Shown here: one piece after another, positions 41,755-51,203 of the stretch
Layout of the letters: each line of letters opens with the position of its first letter
Numbering within the stretch: position 1 is the first letter of the stretch
Origin: Nocardia amikacinitolerans NBRC 108937
GTDB taxonomy: Bacteria; Actinomycetota; Actinomycetes; Mycobacteriales; Mycobacteriaceae
Assembly: GCF_001612615.1 (NCBI RefSeq)
Contig: NZ_BDAU01000002.1
Span: 183,102 to 247,101 of the forward strand
Direction of reading: 5' to 3'
DNA: 64,000 nt
Position numbers and translations under genes: made by a program
Notes under the pieces: generated by a model
What the model was told of the DNA's origin: nothing
What the model saw: the letters and a program-made list of their open reading frames with translations, nothing else
Database searches by the model: none

Positions 41755-43045
41755 CGCCGAAGTCGCCGATCACGGCGGCCGGGACGGTGACCGATTCGGG
41801 GATCATAGCGGCCGCGGGAACCGTGACGCCGAGCTGGCCGTCGCGCGGCCTGCGGTCCTGATCGCCGCCCATCGGCGGCGGCATCGCGACGCCACCGTGG
41901 GTGCCGGGCGGCCCGCTCGGTTCCGGCGCGGGCCGGTACGGCGGCGCGTCCTGCGGCGCGGGCGTGGGCGGGATGATCGACGCGGGCGGCGCCGGCCTCG
42001 CATCCGGCTTCGGCGCATCGGGTTTCGCGCTCGGTCCTGTCCCGTTCTGCGCCGGATTCGACGGCGTCGAGCCGCCGCCGAAATCGATAACCTTCGACGG
42101 GGTACCGGACGTGCCGCCACCGTTGCCGTTCGTGGTGCTTCCCGGGTTGATCAGCTCCGGGATCGCCTTGTCGATCGCCTTGTCCGCCGACGCGGCAACG
42201 GTGTCCATAGCGTGCGTGCCGACCTCGACGATCTTGTCGATCAGGTGCGTGCCGATATCGACGCCCGCCGAGATGGCGGCGGTGCCCAGCTGCACGCCCG
42301 CCGAGATGAGCTGCTGCTGGAGTTGGAGCTGGGCGGCCTGCTGCGGGTCGAGCGGCTGGCCCTGCACGGTGGTGCCTGGCACGGTGGTGACCGAGCTACC
42401 GCCGATGGACGGCTGGCTGGTGCCGCCGATTCCGCCGGGCTGGGTGACAGTGAGCGGACCCATCTCGTCCAGCCGACGGGTGTGGTCGTTCATCTCGGTG
42501 CGCGCGGTGCTCACGGTGGCGATCGCGTCGCGCAGCGCCTGCGCCGCGCGCTCGATGACCGCGTCGGTATCGGGCGCGGCGGTCGCGCCGCCGAGGATTT
42601 GCCTTGCGTCGCGGCGGAAGTCGGCGATGATCTGGTCCACCCGACGCGCCGCGCGGGCGCTGGTGGCTTGCGCGTCGCCGAGCACCGACAGGTAGGCGGG
42701 CCCGCGGTCGGTGATCTCGCCGATCTCGGTCTGGGTGGTGCGCAGCGCGGGCACGGCGGCGTCCGCGCCGCGCGAGGTCCAGGTGGACTCCAGCGCGTAC
42801 AGACCGTCCCGGTGCGGGCCTTCGGAATCGGCGGCGTGCGTGGACGCAGCGGACAGCGCGCCGGAGATGGCGCGGTCGGGCAGGGTGGCGCCGGTGCCGA
42901 GGGTCGCGCGCAGCGAGAGCATCGGCTGCACGAGCGCCGCGACGATCGGCGGGTCCGATGTCGGATCGTTGCTGACGACCGGCAGCGTGTCGGTGCTGGT
43001 CTGTTCGGTGGGTCGCCGTCGGCGTAAACCGCTGAGCCGCCTCAT
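41741..43045 (-). CDS. EspB/PPE-like putative type VII secretion substrate
   Basis: A 434-residue protein with a helical N-terminal 230 residues (ARRVDQIIADFRRDARQI, AIATVSTARTEMNDHTRRL) and a long low-complexity Gly/Pro/Ser-rich tail, the arrangement of EspB-like ESX substrates. A QQAAQLQLQQQLISAGVQLG helix precedes the tail. It overlaps the EspC-like gene (ATGA). No ESX machinery gene (EccC, EccD, MycP) is in the window, so assignment rests on architecture and neighbours. Confidence 0.65.
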   Translation of the reverse strand: MRRLSGLRRRRPTEQTSTDTLPVVSNDPTSDPPIVAALVQPMLSLRATLGTGATLPDRAISGALSAASTHAADSEGPHRDGLYALESTWTSRGADAAVPALRTTQTEIGEITDRGPAYLSVLGDAQATSARAARRVDQIIADFRRDARQILGGATAAPDTDAVIERAAQALRDAIATVSTARTEMNDHTRRLDEMGPLTVTQPGGIGGTSQPSIGGSSVTTVPGTTVQGQPLDPQQAAQLQLQQQLISAGVQLGTAAISAGVDIGTHLIDKIVEVGTHAMDTVAASADKAIDKAIPELINPGSTTNGNGGGTSGTPSKVIDFGGGSTPSNPAQNGTGPSAKPDAPKPDARPAPPASIIPPTPAPQDAPPYRPAPEPSGPPGTHGGVAMPPPMGGDQDRRPRDGQLGVTVPAAAMIPESVTVPAAVIGDFGDDAP

Positions 43046-43365
43046 GCCAGCTCCTCCCCCGTCTTCGCCAGCGCGGCCGCGGTCTCCGCGTCACCGGTCT
43101 GCATGGCGGCGCCGTAGTCACGCAGCACCTGACCGTAGGCGGCCACCAGCTGACCCGCGGTGGACAGTGCCTGGGTGTGCTCGGACACCGCGGCGGTGAA
43201 CCGCGCGACGAATTCCGCGCCGACCATGCCGAGATCGGCGTCGAGCTTCTGCGGGTTCACCGCGCCGGACGCGGCGGCCGAGGCCTGCGCCAACTGCTGC
43301 GCAACGGTGTCCGCTATCGCGGTGTAGGCGGCCATCGCCGCCGGGTCGAGCTTCAGCGTGTCCAT
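43042..43365 (-). CDS. EspC/DUF2580-like small protein
   Basis: A 107-residue all-helical protein beginning MDTLKLDPAAMAAYTAIADT, the opening style of EspC-type (DUF2580) ESX substrates: KLDPAAL...hydrophobic helix, then FVARFTAAVSEHTQALSTAG and a second helix. There is no WXG turn. It is the first gene of a three-gene operon and is probably the partner of the EspB/PPE-like protein that follows. Starting at MDTLKL rather than eight codons earlier puts the protein at the family's usual length. Confidence 0.7.
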   Translation of the reverse strand: MDTLKLDPAAMAAYTAIADTVAQQLAQASAAASGAVNPQKLDADLGMVGAEFVARFTAAVSEHTQALSTAGQLVAAYGQVLRDYGAAMQTGDAETAAALAKTGEELA

Positions 43366-43669
43366 CGTTCCCCCTTCACGGAAAACCAAACTCTCGCTGT
43401 CGCATCACGGTTGAGCCGAGCTTACTGTCCGGGTCCGACACCCGCGCCGGATGAACCACGAAACACCGGCGGCACCGCCTGGCCGTGCCGTGCGGGTATG
43501 TCCATCGCCGATGATGTGCGCCCGCCCGGTTCGCGACCTTCGTCCAATAGTCGCACGACTCGCCCCGAGATCGGCGGTCTGTCTTGCAATCAACGGCGCG
43601 GCGGGTCGGATGCCGCACGGACGGAACGCTTTCCACGACCGCCGACCTGGGCTTTTTCCTAAGCGGATC
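43366..43669. other. Intergenic region, 304 bases
   Basis: Promoter-side region of the EspC-like operon; its downstream end is the stop of the small membrane gene at 43670. No coding sequence or obvious operator was seen. Confidence 0.5.
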
Positions 43670-43972
43670 TCAGCGGGACAGGTCCGGCCACGGCGGGCGC
43701 CGCACGATGGCGAGCAGCGCGAGCGTCGCCGACACGAGGCCGATCGTCTGGCCGAACAGCGCGATCCGATTGGCGTCGACGGCGGGTGTCCAGGTGGCCT
43801 GCCCGTCCTTCACGACATACACCCCGACCGGTCGCGCGGCCGACCGCAGAATGCCGCCGACCCGCGCGACGGTGACGATGACCGACCCGTCGGGAGTCTC
43901 CTGCGGGGTTCCGTAGACGAGGGCACTCGCGTCGCCCGATTGCGTCGCGCCGAGCTGTTCCAGCAGTGACAT
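43670..43972 (-). CDS. Small membrane protein of unknown function, 100 aa
   Basis: Not recognised. The first 70 residues are soluble and strand-rich (GSVIVTVARVGGILR, VGVYVVKDG), and the C-terminal 30 form one helix (LFGQTIGLVSATLALLAIV) with a cytoplasmic RRPPWPDLSR tail. GAAGGGG lies 5-6 bases before the ATG. It is divergent from the MFS exporter across a gap containing an 8-bp inverted repeat. Confidence 0.6.
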   Translation of the reverse strand: MSLLEQLGATQSGDASALVYGTPQETPDGSVIVTVARVGGILRSAARPVGVYVVKDGQATWTPAVDANRIALFGQTIGLVSATLALLAIVRRPPWPDLSR

Positions 43973-44106
43973 TGCCGCCCCTTCGTTCCGTGGTCCGATC
44001 GCCCGGGCGCGAAAGCCGAGCGCCCAGGCCAGCCTAGTGAGAACGCGGTCCGGTGACGTCCCGAGGACCGAGAAGATTCCATGCGGGAATAGTCGAGGTG
44101 GCGATA

Positions 44107-44137
44107 CGTTCGTTGAAGGTGGTTAGTCGAACGAACG
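44107..44137. promoter_or_regulatory. Inverted repeat before the MFS gene
   Basis: CGTTCGTT (44107-44114) and AACGAACG (44130-44137) are exact complements 15 bases apart, just upstream of the GTG at 44151. Their position near the promoter suggests a repressor site. The repeats flank TTAGTCG. Confidence 0.5.
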
Positions 44138-44150
44138 AAAGGGGCCGCCG

Positions 44151-45566
44151 GTGGCGACCGAGACCACGCAGTCGTCCATCGGGCTCCGGTCCGAACGCGG
44201 AGCGATTCTCGGCTCGCTGATGCTGGCGACCGGGCTCGTCGCCCTCGATTCGACCATCATCGCCACCGCGGTCCTGTCCATCACCGACAGCCTCGGCGGG
44301 TTCGCCCAGTTCCCTTGGCTGTTCTCGATCTATCTGCTCGCGCAGGCGGTGACGGTGCCGATCTACGGCAAACTCGCCGACACGGTCGGACGCAAGCCGG
44401 TCATCCTGTTCGGCATCGCGGTGTTCGCGCTGGGTTCGCTGCTGTGCGGGCTCGCGGGCAGCATGGTCGCGCTGATCGTCTTCCGCGCGGTGCAGGGCAT
44501 CGGCGCGGGCGCCATCCAGCCGATGACCATGGTGATCGCGGGCGACCTGTACACGCTGACCGAGCGGGCCAGGGTCCAGGGCTATCTGGCCAGCGTGTGG
44601 GCGATGTCCTCGGTCGCGGGTCCGCTGCTGGGCGGCGTGTTCGCCGATTTCGTCAGCTGGCGCTGGATCTTCCTGATCAACCTGCCGCTCTCGGCGGTCG
44701 CGGCCTGGATGCTGGTGCGCAGTTTCCGCGAGGACTCGATGCGGCGCAGCCAGGACATCGACTATCTGGGCGCTGGCCTGCTGACGCTCGGCGCGGGGGC
44801 GATCATCCTCGGCCTGCTCGAGGGCGGGCAGGCGTGGGCGTGGTCTTCGCCCGCGAGCATCGGCATCTTCGCGGGCGGCGGGCTGGTACTCGTCCTGTTC
44901 GCGCTCGTGGAGCGGCGGGCGGCGAATCCGATTCTGCCGCTGTGGGTGTTCACCCGCCGGGTGGTGGTGGCGAGCAGCCTGGTTTCGGTGCTGATCGGCG
45001 CGGTGCTGCTCGGCCTGACCTCGTATGTGCCGACGTTCACCCAGGGCGTGCTCGGCACCGGCGCGCTGGTCGCCGGGCTCACCGTCGGCGCGCTCACCCT
45101 CGGCTGGCCGCTGGCCGCCTCCCAGGCCGGAAAGGTCTATCTGCGCATCGGTTTTCGCGGCAGCGCGCTGATCGGCAGCGGGCTCGCGACGCTAGGCGCC
45201 GCGTCAACCCTGCTCATCGATGAGCACTCGACGCTGTGGCAGATCGCCGCGTCCTGTTTCGTCATCGGCATCGGCATGGGCCTGGTCGCGACGCCGACCC
45301 TGATCGCCGCGCAGACCAGCGCGGAATGGTCCGAGCGCGGGGTGGTGACCTCGGCCAACATGTTCGCCCGCTCGATCGGCAGCGCCGTCGGCGTCGCGGT
45401 GTTCGGCGCGATCGTCAACTCCCGTGTCGGCGAGACCGACCATCCCGCACCGCATGTGCTGGCCTCGGCGGTGCATCTGGTCTTCGTGACCGTCGCGGTG
45501 ATGGCGGCGGTCATGCTGGTGGCCTCGGCCGTGATGCCGAGCCGCCGCGCCGACGGCACGATCTGA
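44151..45566 (+). CDS. MFS drug exporter, DHA2 (14-helix) type
   Basis: A 471-residue multidrug MFS transporter. The first helix has SLMLATGLVALDSTIIATA, the DHA2 motif with LDxT; helix 4-5 motif is GKLADTVGRKPVIL, then GSLLCGLAG and GAGAIQPM. Fourteen helices are expected for the length. Substrates are unpredictable. GTG 44151 has AAAGGGG 7 bases before it. The inverted repeat upstream suggests repression. It converges with the helical-repeat gene at 45576. Confidence 0.9.
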   Translation: MATETTQSSIGLRSERGAILGSLMLATGLVALDSTIIATAVLSITDSLGGFAQFPWLFSIYLLAQAVTVPIYGKLADTVGRKPVILFGIAVFALGSLLCGLAGSMVALIVFRAVQGIGAGAIQPMTMVIAGDLYTLTERARVQGYLASVWAMSSVAGPLLGGVFADFVSWRWIFLINLPLSAVAAWMLVRSFREDSMRRSQDIDYLGAGLLTLGAGAIILGLLEGGQAWAWSSPASIGIFAGGGLVLVLFALVERRAANPILPLWVFTRRVVVASSLVSVLIGAVLLGLTSYVPTFTQGVLGTGALVAGLTVGALTLGWPLAASQAGKVYLRIGFRGSALIGSGLATLGAASTLLIDEHSTLWQIAASCFVIGIGMGLVATPTLIAAQTSAEWSERGVVTSANMFARSIGSAVGVAVFGAIVNSRVGETDHPAPHVLASAVHLVFVTVAVMAAVMLVASAVMPSRRADGTI

Positions 45567-45575
45567 GTCCTGCGC

Positions 45576-46334
45576 TCACTCCGCGGCGCGGCGACCTTCG
45601 ATCTCGGCAAGAGCGCGGTCGCGCTGGGCGGCGGGCAGACCGGCGGCCGCCGCCCTGACGGATTCGACGGCGTCCGAGGAAAGCGCGGACAGAGTGCTGT
45701 GAAACTCGGCCCACAGGTCGTGGTCGGCGGTGGCGCGCAACATGTCCGCGAGCTTCGGTTCCGGCACGAGGCCGACGAAGCGTTCGAGCTGCGTGACTTC
45801 GTCGACCAGGAACGCGGTGCGGGTCAGCGCGAGTCCGTCCAGTCGCGCCGCGGTGACGCGCGCCGCGTCGTCGGAAACCGAGGCCATCAGATCGCCGAGG
45901 GTGATCCAGTCGGCGCGCTCGGCGAGCAGCTCGGCCACCTCCGCGACCGTGGCCGGAGGCAGTCCGGCGATGATGGTCGCCGCGCGGCGGGCGTCGAGCT
46001 GGGCGGCGATGTCGGCGAGGAATTCGGCGGGCAGGCGTTTGGCCACCTCCACCGCGTGTCCTGGGTCGAGCACCGCCGACATCTTGGCGGCGAGCAGCGC
46101 GTTGTGGTGGTGGCCGACCAGCTTGGCGAGGATGGGCGTCGGAATGATCTTGGCGGCGCCCGCGATTCGCCGCAGCCCGAAAGACTGGTGGTCGAAGAGC
46201 ATGTCGGCGACCTGCATACGGAACAGGCGCAGATCCGTGTCGGGCACCTCGGCCAGATAGCCGAGCTCGTCCACCGGGACGCGCAATGTCCTTGCCAGCT
46301 TGATCAGCTGCGGATCGGTGGCCGGGGCGGTCAC
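45576..46334 (-). CDS. Helical-repeat protein of unknown function
   Basis: A 252-residue alpha-helical protein, unrecognised. It has repeated units of the form LPAEFLADIAAQLDARRAATIIAGL / LPPATVAEVAELLAER, similar in rhythm to MgtE N-terminal or ARM-type repeats. The front section includes DELGYLAEVPDTDLRLFRMQVADMLF. GTG 46334 overlaps the stop of the 69-residue gene (GTGA), so they are coupled. No catalytic residues are apparent; a scaffold role is possible. Confidence 0.65.
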   Translation of the reverse strand: MTAPATDPQLIKLARTLRVPVDELGYLAEVPDTDLRLFRMQVADMLFDHQSFGLRRIAGAAKIIPTPILAKLVGHHHNALLAAKMSAVLDPGHAVEVAKRLPAEFLADIAAQLDARRAATIIAGLPPATVAEVAELLAERADWITLGDLMASVSDDAARVTAARLDGLALTRTAFLVDEVTQLERFVGLVPEPKLADMLRATADHDLWAEFHSTLSALSSDAVESVRAAAAGLPAAQRDRALAEIEGRRAAE

Positions 46335-46540
46335 ATCCGCACCGCCTTCTTCACCGCGCCGCGCAGCATCTTCGGCACCAGATCGAGCAGGGAGTTCGCC
46401 GCCGCCTGAAGGTCGTAGAACTCCTTGTGCTCCGCGCGCTCGACGGTCTCGGCCAGCGCCGCCAGACGGTCCGGCGGCAGCGCCGCGATGGCAGGCGGAA
46501 GATCGCCGTCTATCAGTTCGGCCAGCGTCTTCTGCGCCAT
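46331..46540 (-). CDS. Small helical protein of unknown function, 69 aa
   Basis: A 69-residue protein: MAQKTLAELIDGDLPPAIA, then LPPDRLAALAETVERAEHKEFYD and a terminal basic helix (LRGAVKKAVRM). The Pro-Leu repeat rhythm resembles the downstream helical-repeat protein, so it may be its partner. GGAGG sits 5 bases before this ATG, which decides the start against one 14 codons upstream. Confidence 0.6.
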   Translation of the reverse strand: MAQKTLAELIDGDLPPAIAALPPDRLAALAETVERAEHKEFYDLQAAANSLLDLVPKMLRGAVKKAVRM

Positions 46541-46660
46541 CGCTACCTCCGTGCGTCGGACGGAATCGAGACCTTTGGTCAACGGTAGCGAACAGGTCCC
46601 GAAATACGGATCGCCCCGCGCGGGGCGGGCGCGGGGCGATCGTTTCCGGACGGCCGAGGC

Positions 46661-47110
46661 CTACTCCCCGACGGAGACCGCTTCCTTCTCGCGCGCACCG
46701 CCGCCGAACTTCTCCATCACGAGGTAGCCACCGCACACCAGCACCGCCCACACCGCGCCGACGACGATCGCGGTGCGGCCGCTCTCGGTCCAGAACAGCA
46801 GCACGACCACGAGACCGAGGAAGGCGAGCGCAACGATCGAGGTCACCGGCGCACCGGGCAGGCGGTAGTCGCTGGCGGGCACCGACCGGCCGCTCAGCTC
46901 GCTGAACCGGGCGGGCGCCTCCTGACGCAGCGACAGGCTGCGCAGCATGCGGCCGGTGGAGTAGATCCCGGAATTGCACGACGAGAGCGCCGCGGTCAGC
47001 AGCACGAAGTTGATGATGCCCGCGGCGGCCGGGATGCCGATCTGCTCGAACACCTCGACGAACGGGCTCTTGCCCGCGGGGAAGATCAGCACGTCACGGT
47101 ACCGGCGGGC
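46661..47110 (-). pseudogene. Remnant of an APC amino acid permease
   Basis: Only about 140 C-terminal residues of a CycA/AnsP-type permease remain, starting near 47083 with SPFVEVFEQIGIPAAAGIIN. The hallmark CNSGIYSTGRMLRSL is intact, but the next helices are missing: the chain runs from SVPA directly to DYRLPGAPVTS, skipping the two helices that normally lie between. The N-terminal two thirds are gone, replaced by the promoter of a TetR gene. No start codon or ribosome site fits. Confidence 0.7.
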
Positions 47111-47181
47111 GCCGAGCCGGTGACGGACACGGTCTACGCGAAGTGGCTGTTGCCCGGGGGCCCATTCTATGTCACCATCGA

Positions 47182-47198
47182 TGTCATCAATGATGACA
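47182..47198. promoter_or_regulatory. Perfect 8+1+8 palindrome before the TetR gene
   Basis: TGTCATCA-A-TGATGACA lies 23 bases upstream of the TetR ATG at 47222. The arms are exact complements. It is a strong candidate for the autoregulatory operator of that TetR protein and its downstream hydrolase. Confidence 0.65.
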
Positions 47199-47221
47199 AC
47201 AGCGGTGACGAGAGGGTGCAC

Positions 47222-47914
47222 ATGCCGGACAAGAGCGCTCGACCGCCCCGGCTGACCAGGGATCGCATCGTGGAAGCGGCGGTGCGGATCGCGGCGCGCG
47301 GTCGTCCCGACGGGCTCACCGGCCGCGCGCTCGGCGAGGAACTCGGCGTCGACCGCTCCGCCGTGTGGCGGCACTTCACGGACAAGGACGCGCTGCTGCG
47401 CGCCGTCGGCGACCGGCTGCTGACCCTCGCCTACGAACAGGTGCCCGCCGGGCTGGAGCCGAAGGCTCGGCTGGAGGCGCTGGCCAGGGCGGTCGTGCGG
47501 GTCTTCGTGGGTCACCCGTACGTCGGCTCGGCGATCGCCTCCCGCACGACGAGAGGGCCCGGCGAGTTCGCGGTGGTCGACATGATGCTCACCGCCTTGG
47601 CCAAGCTCGGCCTCTCCCCCGACGACGTGGTCCGCTACCAGCGCATGCTCGCCGTGAGCGTCCTGTCCTACGCCGGCGTCAGCGCGGGCTACGCGGTGTT
47701 GCCGCAGAAGGTCCGCGAGGCCGATGAAAGGGCTTGGACGCGTGAGTATTTCGCCGCCGATGCCGAGCAGTATCCCGGTATCGCCGAATACTCCGCTCGA
47801 CTGGCGGCCGTCGGGCCGGACGCGGTGCTGGACACCATGATCGAGGCCTTCTGGACCGCGGTCGACGCGCGCACCCTGTCGAACACCAACGAGCGGAACG
47901 ATTTTCATGACTGA
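47222..47914 (+). CDS. TetR family regulator (TetR_C class)
   Basis: A 230-residue TetR repressor: LTRDRIVEAAVRIAARGRPDGLTGRALGEELGVDRSAVWRHF contains the helix-turn-helix, and FVGHPYVGSAIASRTTRGPGE opens a TetR_C-type ligand domain. ATG 47222 is preceded by GAGAGGG and a perfect palindrome. Its last bases overlap the serine hydrolase start (47907), so the two are one unit and the regulator may sense a product of that enzyme. It replaces the head of a lost permease gene. Confidence 0.85.
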   Translation: MPDKSARPPRLTRDRIVEAAVRIAARGRPDGLTGRALGEELGVDRSAVWRHFTDKDALLRAVGDRLLTLAYEQVPAGLEPKARLEALARAVVRVFVGHPYVGSAIASRTTRGPGEFAVVDMMLTALAKLGLSPDDVVRYQRMLAVSVLSYAGVSAGYAVLPQKVREADERAWTREYFAADAEQYPGIAEYSARLAAVGPDAVLDTMIEAFWTAVDARTLSNTNERNDFHD

Positions 47915-49091
47915 CCAGCCCACCCCCTCCCGGCTCCGCCGTTACGCGCCGCGGATCGTCTTGGCCCTCGGTGTGATCGTGGCCGTGGTGATCGGCGCCG
48001 CCTTCGCCGCCACGCCGCTGCTGCGCATTCCGGGACCGACCACGCTCGCGCAGCTGCTGAGCGACGCCCCTTCCACGCAGGGCGGCCTGTTCGAGAGCAG
48101 GATCGTACCGGCCGCGCCGACCCCGCGCCCCTTCCCCGCCGCACCGTCGCCGCTGCCGGACACGGTGCCGTGGAAGGGTTCTCGCGTTCCGGTCCCGGAA
48201 TTCCTCGCCGCCACCGGCACCAACTCGTTCCTCGTGGTGCGCGACGGCAAGCTGACCACCGAGTGGTACCGCTCTGGCGTCGGGCCGACCACCAAGCAGT
48301 CCTCCTGGTCGGTGGCGAAATCCGTGGTGTCCCTGTTGATCGGCCGCGCCGTCGAGGCGGGCAAGCTGCGCGAGGACGACCGGCTCGTCGACATCCTGCC
48401 CGAGCTCGCCAACGGCACCGACTACGACACCATCACCATCCGTCAGCTGCTGGACATGGCGTCCGGCGTGGACGTTTCCGAGAACTACAACCCGTACTGG
48501 CCGTTCACCGGCACGGCACGCATGTATCTCACCGAGGATCTCGCCGGTTTCGTCCGCGACCACCGCGACCTGCGGTTCGCGCCGGGCAGCCGCGGCGATT
48601 ACCGCAGCGTGGACACCCAGCTGCTCGGCATGGCGCTGGCCGAGGTCGAAGGCAAGCCGCTCGGAGAGCTTCTCGCCCAACAGCTCTGGGCTCCGATCGG
48701 CGCCGAGGACGACGCGCTGTGGAACCTCGATCGGGCGGGCGGGCAGGAGAAGGCGTTCTGCTGCCTCAACGCCACCGCCCGCGACTTCGCCAAGATCGGT
48801 CAGCTGGTGCTCGACAGCGGCCGGGTCGGCGCGACCCAGGTGATCCCGCCCGCGTGGATCGAGCGGCTCTCCAAGCCCTCGCCGCTGCCCGTCATCGACT
48901 GGGGTTACGGCGCGCAATGGTGGCACCCGACCGGAGCCGAACCCGATCTCATGGCCATCGGCGTCTACGGCCAGTACATCTACGTCGACCCGCCGAGCCG
49001 CACCGTGATCGTCAAGCTCAGCGATCACGGCACCGCCCAGGACGAAGCGGAGACGATCGCGGTCTTCCGCGCGCTCGCCGCCGCGGGCTGA
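47907..49091 (+). CDS. Beta-lactamase-fold serine hydrolase
   Basis: A 394-residue membrane-anchored hydrolase of the class C/PBP4* family. One N-terminal helix ([19 protein letters not shown]) anchors it outside. The catalytic SxxK is SVAK in [11 protein letters not shown], the Tyr motif YRS is in GDYRSVDTQ, and QWWHPTG corresponds to the third motif. Esterase or peptidase activity is possible; a resistance role is not shown. It overlaps the TetR gene by 8 bases. Confidence 0.87.
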   Translation: MTDQPTPSRLRRYAPRIVLALGVIVAVVIGAAFAATPLLRIPGPTTLAQLLSDAPSTQGGLFESRIVPAAPTPRPFPAAPSPLPDTVPWKGSRVPVPEFLAATGTNSFLVVRDGKLTTEWYRSGVGPTTKQSSWSVAKSVVSLLIGRAVEAGKLREDDRLVDILPELANGTDYDTITIRQLLDMASGVDVSENYNPYWPFTGTARMYLTEDLAGFVRDHRDLRFAPGSRGDYRSVDTQLLGMALAEVEGKPLGELLAQQLWAPIGAEDDALWNLDRAGGQEKAFCCLNATARDFAKIGQLVLDSGRVGATQVIPPAWIERLSKPSPLPVIDWGYGAQWWHPTGAEPDLMAIGVYGQYIYVDPPSRTVIVKLSDHGTAQDEAETIAVFRALAAAG

Positions 49092-49156
49092 CGCGCCGGA
49101 AATATGTCGGTGACGCGGGACGTTCTGGAGGTGGCCGTCTACTTCGGAGGAGCCGC

Positions 49157-50149
49157 ATGATCGACGTCCCGCTGTCCGTCCTGGATCTCGCGCCCGTGCA
49201 GACCGGCGCGAGCCCCGGCGAGGCGCTCGCCGCCACCACGGAACTGGCGCGGCGGACCGAGGCGTTGGGCTATCGACGGTTCTGGGTGGCCGAGCACCAC
49301 AACATGCCTGGCATCGCGAGCTCGTCCCCGAGCGTGGTCATCGCGCACTTGGCGGCGGCGACCACGACGATCCGGGTGGGTTCGGGCGGTGTCATGCTGC
49401 CCAACCACGCGCCACTGGTGGTGGCCGAGCAGTTCGGCACCCTCGACGCCCTGCATCCTGGCCGGATCGATCTCGGCATCGGCCGCGCGCCCGGCACCGA
49501 CCAGGCCACCGCGCTGGCTCTGCGGCGCACCAGCGAGGGGCTGTCGGCGGAATCGTTCCCCAGCGAACTGGCCGATCTGCTGCGGTACTTCCGTGGCGCG
49601 GGACCGGGCGGCATCATCGCGACGCCCGGCCGCGGTGCGGAACCGGAGATCTGGCTGCTCGGTTCCAGCGGGTACAGCGCGCAGGTGGCGGCGGTGCTCG
49701 GCGTGCGTTTCGCCTTCGCCCACCACATCAGCCCGACCAACACCGAGGCCGCACTCGAGTTGTACCGCAAGAACTTCCGGCCGTCCGAGCATCTCGAGCA
49801 GCCGTACGCCATGGTGGCCTTCTCGGCGATCTGCGCCGATACGGACGAACGCGCCGACGCCATGGCGCGTCCGCGCGATCTCGCCTTCCTGCTACTGATG
49901 TCCGGGCGGCCGCGGGCGTTGCCGACGCCGGAGGAAGCCGCGGCCTTCCGGCCCTCGGAGCGGGAGCGCCACTTCATCGCACAGCGCCGCGCCGGTCAGG
50001 TGATGGGCTCGCCGGAGACGGTACGCGGCCAGCTCGACGAGCTGCTGCGGCGCACCGAAGCCGACGAGCTGATGCTCAACACCCTCGTCTACGACATCGA
50101 GGACCGGGCCCGCTCCTTCGAACTGATCGCCAAAGTCGCAGCGGTGTAA
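49157..50149 (+). CDS. LLM-class flavin-dependent oxidoreductase
   Basis: A 330-residue luciferase-like monooxygenase-family protein: [53 protein letters not shown] and [11 protein letters not shown] are family blocks. It uses FMN or F420; the substrate is unknown. GGAGGAG lies 4 bases before the ATG. It is 65 bases after the serine hydrolase. Confidence 0.9.
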   Translation: MIDVPLSVLDLAPVQTGASPGEALAATTELARRTEALGYRRFWVAEHHNMPGIASSSPSVVIAHLAAATTTIRVGSGGVMLPNHAPLVVAEQFGTLDALHPGRIDLGIGRAPGTDQATALALRRTSEGLSAESFPSELADLLRYFRGAGPGGIIATPGRGAEPEIWLLGSSGYSAQVAAVLGVRFAFAHHISPTNTEAALELYRKNFRPSEHLEQPYAMVAFSAICADTDERADAMARPRDLAFLLLMSGRPRALPTPEEAAAFRPSERERHFIAQRRAGQVMGSPETVRGQLDELLRRTEADELMLNTLVYDIEDRARSFELIAKVAAV

Positions 50150-50311
50150 AAGCTTTCAGTGCAACGGGAAACCGTGACCGGCCAGCGCCTCGCGCAGCCG
50201 GTCGCGGCCGTTCAGGCTCCGGGCCGAGGCGTTGGCGGGCCGGCCGCCCGTCTGCGGTAACCCTCACGGTGAGCCGAACAGCACCCCGGCACGCCCGAAG
50301 GAGGGGTAGGG

Positions 50312-50330
50312 TTGGTAAGGCATACCTAAA
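50312..50330. promoter_or_regulatory. Iron box (IdeR/DtxR-like)
   Basis: TTGGTAAGGCATACCTAAA resembles the IdeR consensus TTAGGTTAGGCTAACCTAA, sharing the AGGC core and the ACCTAA half. It lies 24 bases before the TTG of the siderophore-interacting protein, where it would act as an iron-dependent repressor site. Confidence 0.65.
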
Positions 50331-50354
50331 TCATCCACTCTCCGGGAGGTCACC

Positions 50355-51107
50355 TTGGCACGCCCCCGCACTACCCTCACCGTGTTGCGCACCGAATGGC
50401 TGACCCCGCACCTGGTCCGCGTCCACTTCGGTGGGCCGGGCTTCGCCGCGTTCCAGCCCAGCGAGTTCACCGACTCCTACGTCAAGTTCATCTTCCCGCG
50501 CGACGGTATCGAGGTGCTGCGTACCTACACCGTCCGCTCGGTGGACGTCGAGGCCGGAATGCTCGTCGCGGACTTCGTCTTCCACGGTTCCGAGGGCATC
50601 GCGGGCCCATGGGCCGCCTCGGTGCAGCCAGGCGAGACCATCGACGCCTACGGTCCGGGTGGCGCGTATTCACCGCGCGCCGACGCGGACTGGCACCTGC
50701 TCGCCGGTGACGAGGCGGCGCTGCCCGCGATCGCGGCCGCGCTGGAGGCCATGCCCGACGACGCCGTCGGCTACGCCTTCGTCGAGGTGTCGGGACCGGA
50801 CGACGAGCTGAAGCTGGACAAACCCGCGGGCGTCGAGCTCACCTGGCTGCACCGCGGCGCGCGGCCCGCGGGCGAACTGCTCGCCGAGACCGTGCGGGCC
50901 ACGCCGTGGCGGGACGGCCGGGTCCAGGTGTTCATCCACGGCGAGGCGCAAGCGGTGATGCACGACCTGCGCCGCTACATCCGCAGAGAACGGCAGGTGC
51001 CCGCGGAGTGGGCCGCGTCGATCTCCGGCTACTGGCGCCGCGGCCGCACCGAGGAGGGTTTCCGCGAGTGGAAGGCGGATCTGGCCGCCAAGGAGACGGT
51101 CGGATAG
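50355..51107 (+). CDS. Siderophore-interacting protein (FAD-binding ferric reductase)
   Basis: A 250-residue SIP-family flavoenzyme: EWLTPHLVRVHFGG opens the FAD domain, LRTYTVRSVD is the RxYTxR FAD site, VQPGETIDAYGPGG follows, and GDEAALPAIAAALEA with VFIHGEAQAVMHDLRRY form the NAD(P)H domain. It reduces Fe(III)-siderophores in the cytoplasm to release iron. TTG 50355 is preceded by GGGAGG. An IdeR-like iron box lies upstream. Confidence 0.9.
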   Translation: MARPRTTLTVLRTEWLTPHLVRVHFGGPGFAAFQPSEFTDSYVKFIFPRDGIEVLRTYTVRSVDVEAGMLVADFVFHGSEGIAGPWAASVQPGETIDAYGPGGAYSPRADADWHLLAGDEAALPAIAAALEAMPDDAVGYAFVEVSGPDDELKLDKPAGVELTWLHRGARPAGELLAETVRATPWRDGRVQVFIHGEAQAVMHDLRRYIRRERQVPAEWAASISGYWRRGRTEEGFREWKADLAAKETVG

Positions 51108-51203
51108 GCGCGCCGCTCGAGCGTGTTTCCGAGGACGAGTTCACCAGGGTGCGTGCCCTGGCCGGGTTGCCGGTGCGATCGCGACACATGGCGGTAGACG
51201 GCG

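Noticed and set aside
50155..50265. Minus-strand frame ending RSLNGRDRLREALAGHGFPLH
   Set aside because: It looks protein-like but has only about 36 open codons and no start, so it cannot be supported as a gene; it may be a relic.
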